Source: Bacteroidales bacterium (lineage in GTDB: Bacteria > Bacteroidota > Bacteroidia > Bacteroidales > Marinilabiliaceae). From it: 64,000 bases of DNA. Shown piece after piece: positions 63,624 through 64,000 of the stretch. The notes under the pieces are model-generated. The model saw only the letters and a list, made by a program, of their open reading frames with translations, was not told where the DNA came from and did not search any database. Within the stretch, counting starts at the first letter, position 1. Each line of letters starts with the position of its first letter. The position numbers and the translations under genes were made by a program. The stretch is taken from NCBI GenBank assembly GCA_024401355.1, contig JAKSLF010000003.1, forward strand, positions 62,001-126,000. Reading direction: 5' to 3'.

Positions 63624-64000
63624 ATGAAGAAATTTACTATTCTATCCATGATGTGCCTTGGCGCAATCCTTGCTACGGCACAGCCACAGAAGGCAGAAAA
63701 CCTTCCCGGTACACCACAGATGTGGGCAATTCGCGGTGCTCAGTATCCACGTATCTTGCCCGACCACAGCGTCGTTTTCAAAGTGATAGCTCCTACGGCG
63801 CAGACAGTTCAGGCAGACCTAGGCAAGAAGTATGACATGACAAAGCAGGCTGATGGCTCATGGATGTGTACAACCGAGCCACAGACTGAAGGGTTCCACT
63901 ACTATGCCATCGTTATCGACGGTGTTCGTGTCAATGACCCAATGAGTGAGTCGTTCTATGGCTGCAGTCAGATGACAAGTGGCATCGAGATACCATACGC
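63624..64000 (+). CDS. Secreted esterase with N-terminal E-set domain, 5' part only
   Basis: The frame is open from ATG 63624 to the end of the window (125 codons). A signal peptide (about 1-19, ending ATAQ) is followed by an immunoglobulin-like early-set/CBM48-like domain (about 40-120) with HSVVFKVIAPTAQTVQADL and GFHYYAIVIDGVRVNDP. This opening is typical of Bacteroidota carbohydrate esterases of the CE1/feruloyl or acetyl xylan esterase type, whose catalytic domain would lie outside. Catalytic residues cannot be checked, so the product is named from the N-terminal module and the GH31 neighbour. Confidence 0.7.
   Translation, partial: MKKFTILSMMCLGAILATAQPQKAENLPGTPQMWAIRGAQYPRILPDHSVVFKVIAPTAQTVQADLGKKYDMTKQADGSWMCTTEPQTEGFHYYAIVIDGVRVNDPMSESFYGCSQMTSGIEIPY

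Noticed and set aside
1..64000. tRNA genes, rRNA, CRISPR arrays, transposases or phage genes
   Set aside because: The gaps between genes were read for T-loop patterns, regularly spaced repeats and transposase motifs; none was convincing.

Overview
The window is chromosomal DNA from a member of the Bacteroidota, most likely order Bacteroidales (a Prevotella- or Muribaculaceae-like genome; the genus cannot be fixed by eye). The evidence is the SusC/SusD pair, the DUF3127, DUF4249, DUF4974 and RibBA families, the -7 boxes of the form TAnnTTTG in front of many genes, A-rich leaders instead of Shine-Dalgarno sequences, and many outer-membrane lipoproteins. No rRNA, tRNA, CRISPR array, transposase or phage gene was seen.

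Layout. 1-20.7 kb is almost entirely forward-strand housekeeping: the 3' end of mfd, two tandem SiaC-like (DUF1987) proteins, an LptF/LptG permease, ribBA, a polyprenol-phosphate mannosyltransferase, dihydroorotase, a lipoprotein, a UshA-like nucleotidase, a large AsmA-like protein, a DUF2520 / KdsC-like / UbiA trio, a nitroreductase, a reverse-strand ACT-domain protein, dapA, trkA, ruvX, def, dnaN and queH. 20.7-36.8 kb alternates strands: an M16 protease, argS, an SSB-like DUF3127 protein, a cyclophilin, purB, an MsbA-like ABC exporter, a CysZ/EI24-like membrane protein, a LysR regulator next to an AspT/YidE-type transporter, a TGS-domain nucleoside kinase and a HAD phosphatase. 36.8-45 kb has a TPR/beta-propeller lipoprotein, then queC-queE-queF for the 7-deazaguanine precursor preQ1, two surface-type lipoproteins, an unknown gene and a metallo-beta-lactamase-fold hydrolase.

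45-64 kb is accessory carbohydrate territory. It contains an intact susD, a 5'-truncated susC, a 650-base gene-free stretch with inverted repeats, an orphan GatC-type permease with a signal-peptide-bearing KduI, a miniature FecR-like protein, a GH2 glycosidase, an STN-domain TonB-dependent receptor with its DUF4249 partner, then trxB and tilS, and finally DUF3237, GH31 and the start of an esterase.

The most interesting non-gene signals are: (i) a near-textbook preQ1-I riboswitch abutting the queC start codon (38405-38445), whose A-rich tail is also the leader of queC in a lineage that does not rely on Shine-Dalgarno pairing; (ii) the abrupt loss of the first two thirds of susC next to a split inverted repeat; (iii) a 29-base intergenic word present at 20.79 kb and, inverted with three mismatches, at 48.45 kb, with a shorter relative near 9.07 kb. 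Function assignments rest on recognised motifs and recalled families; no database search was run.
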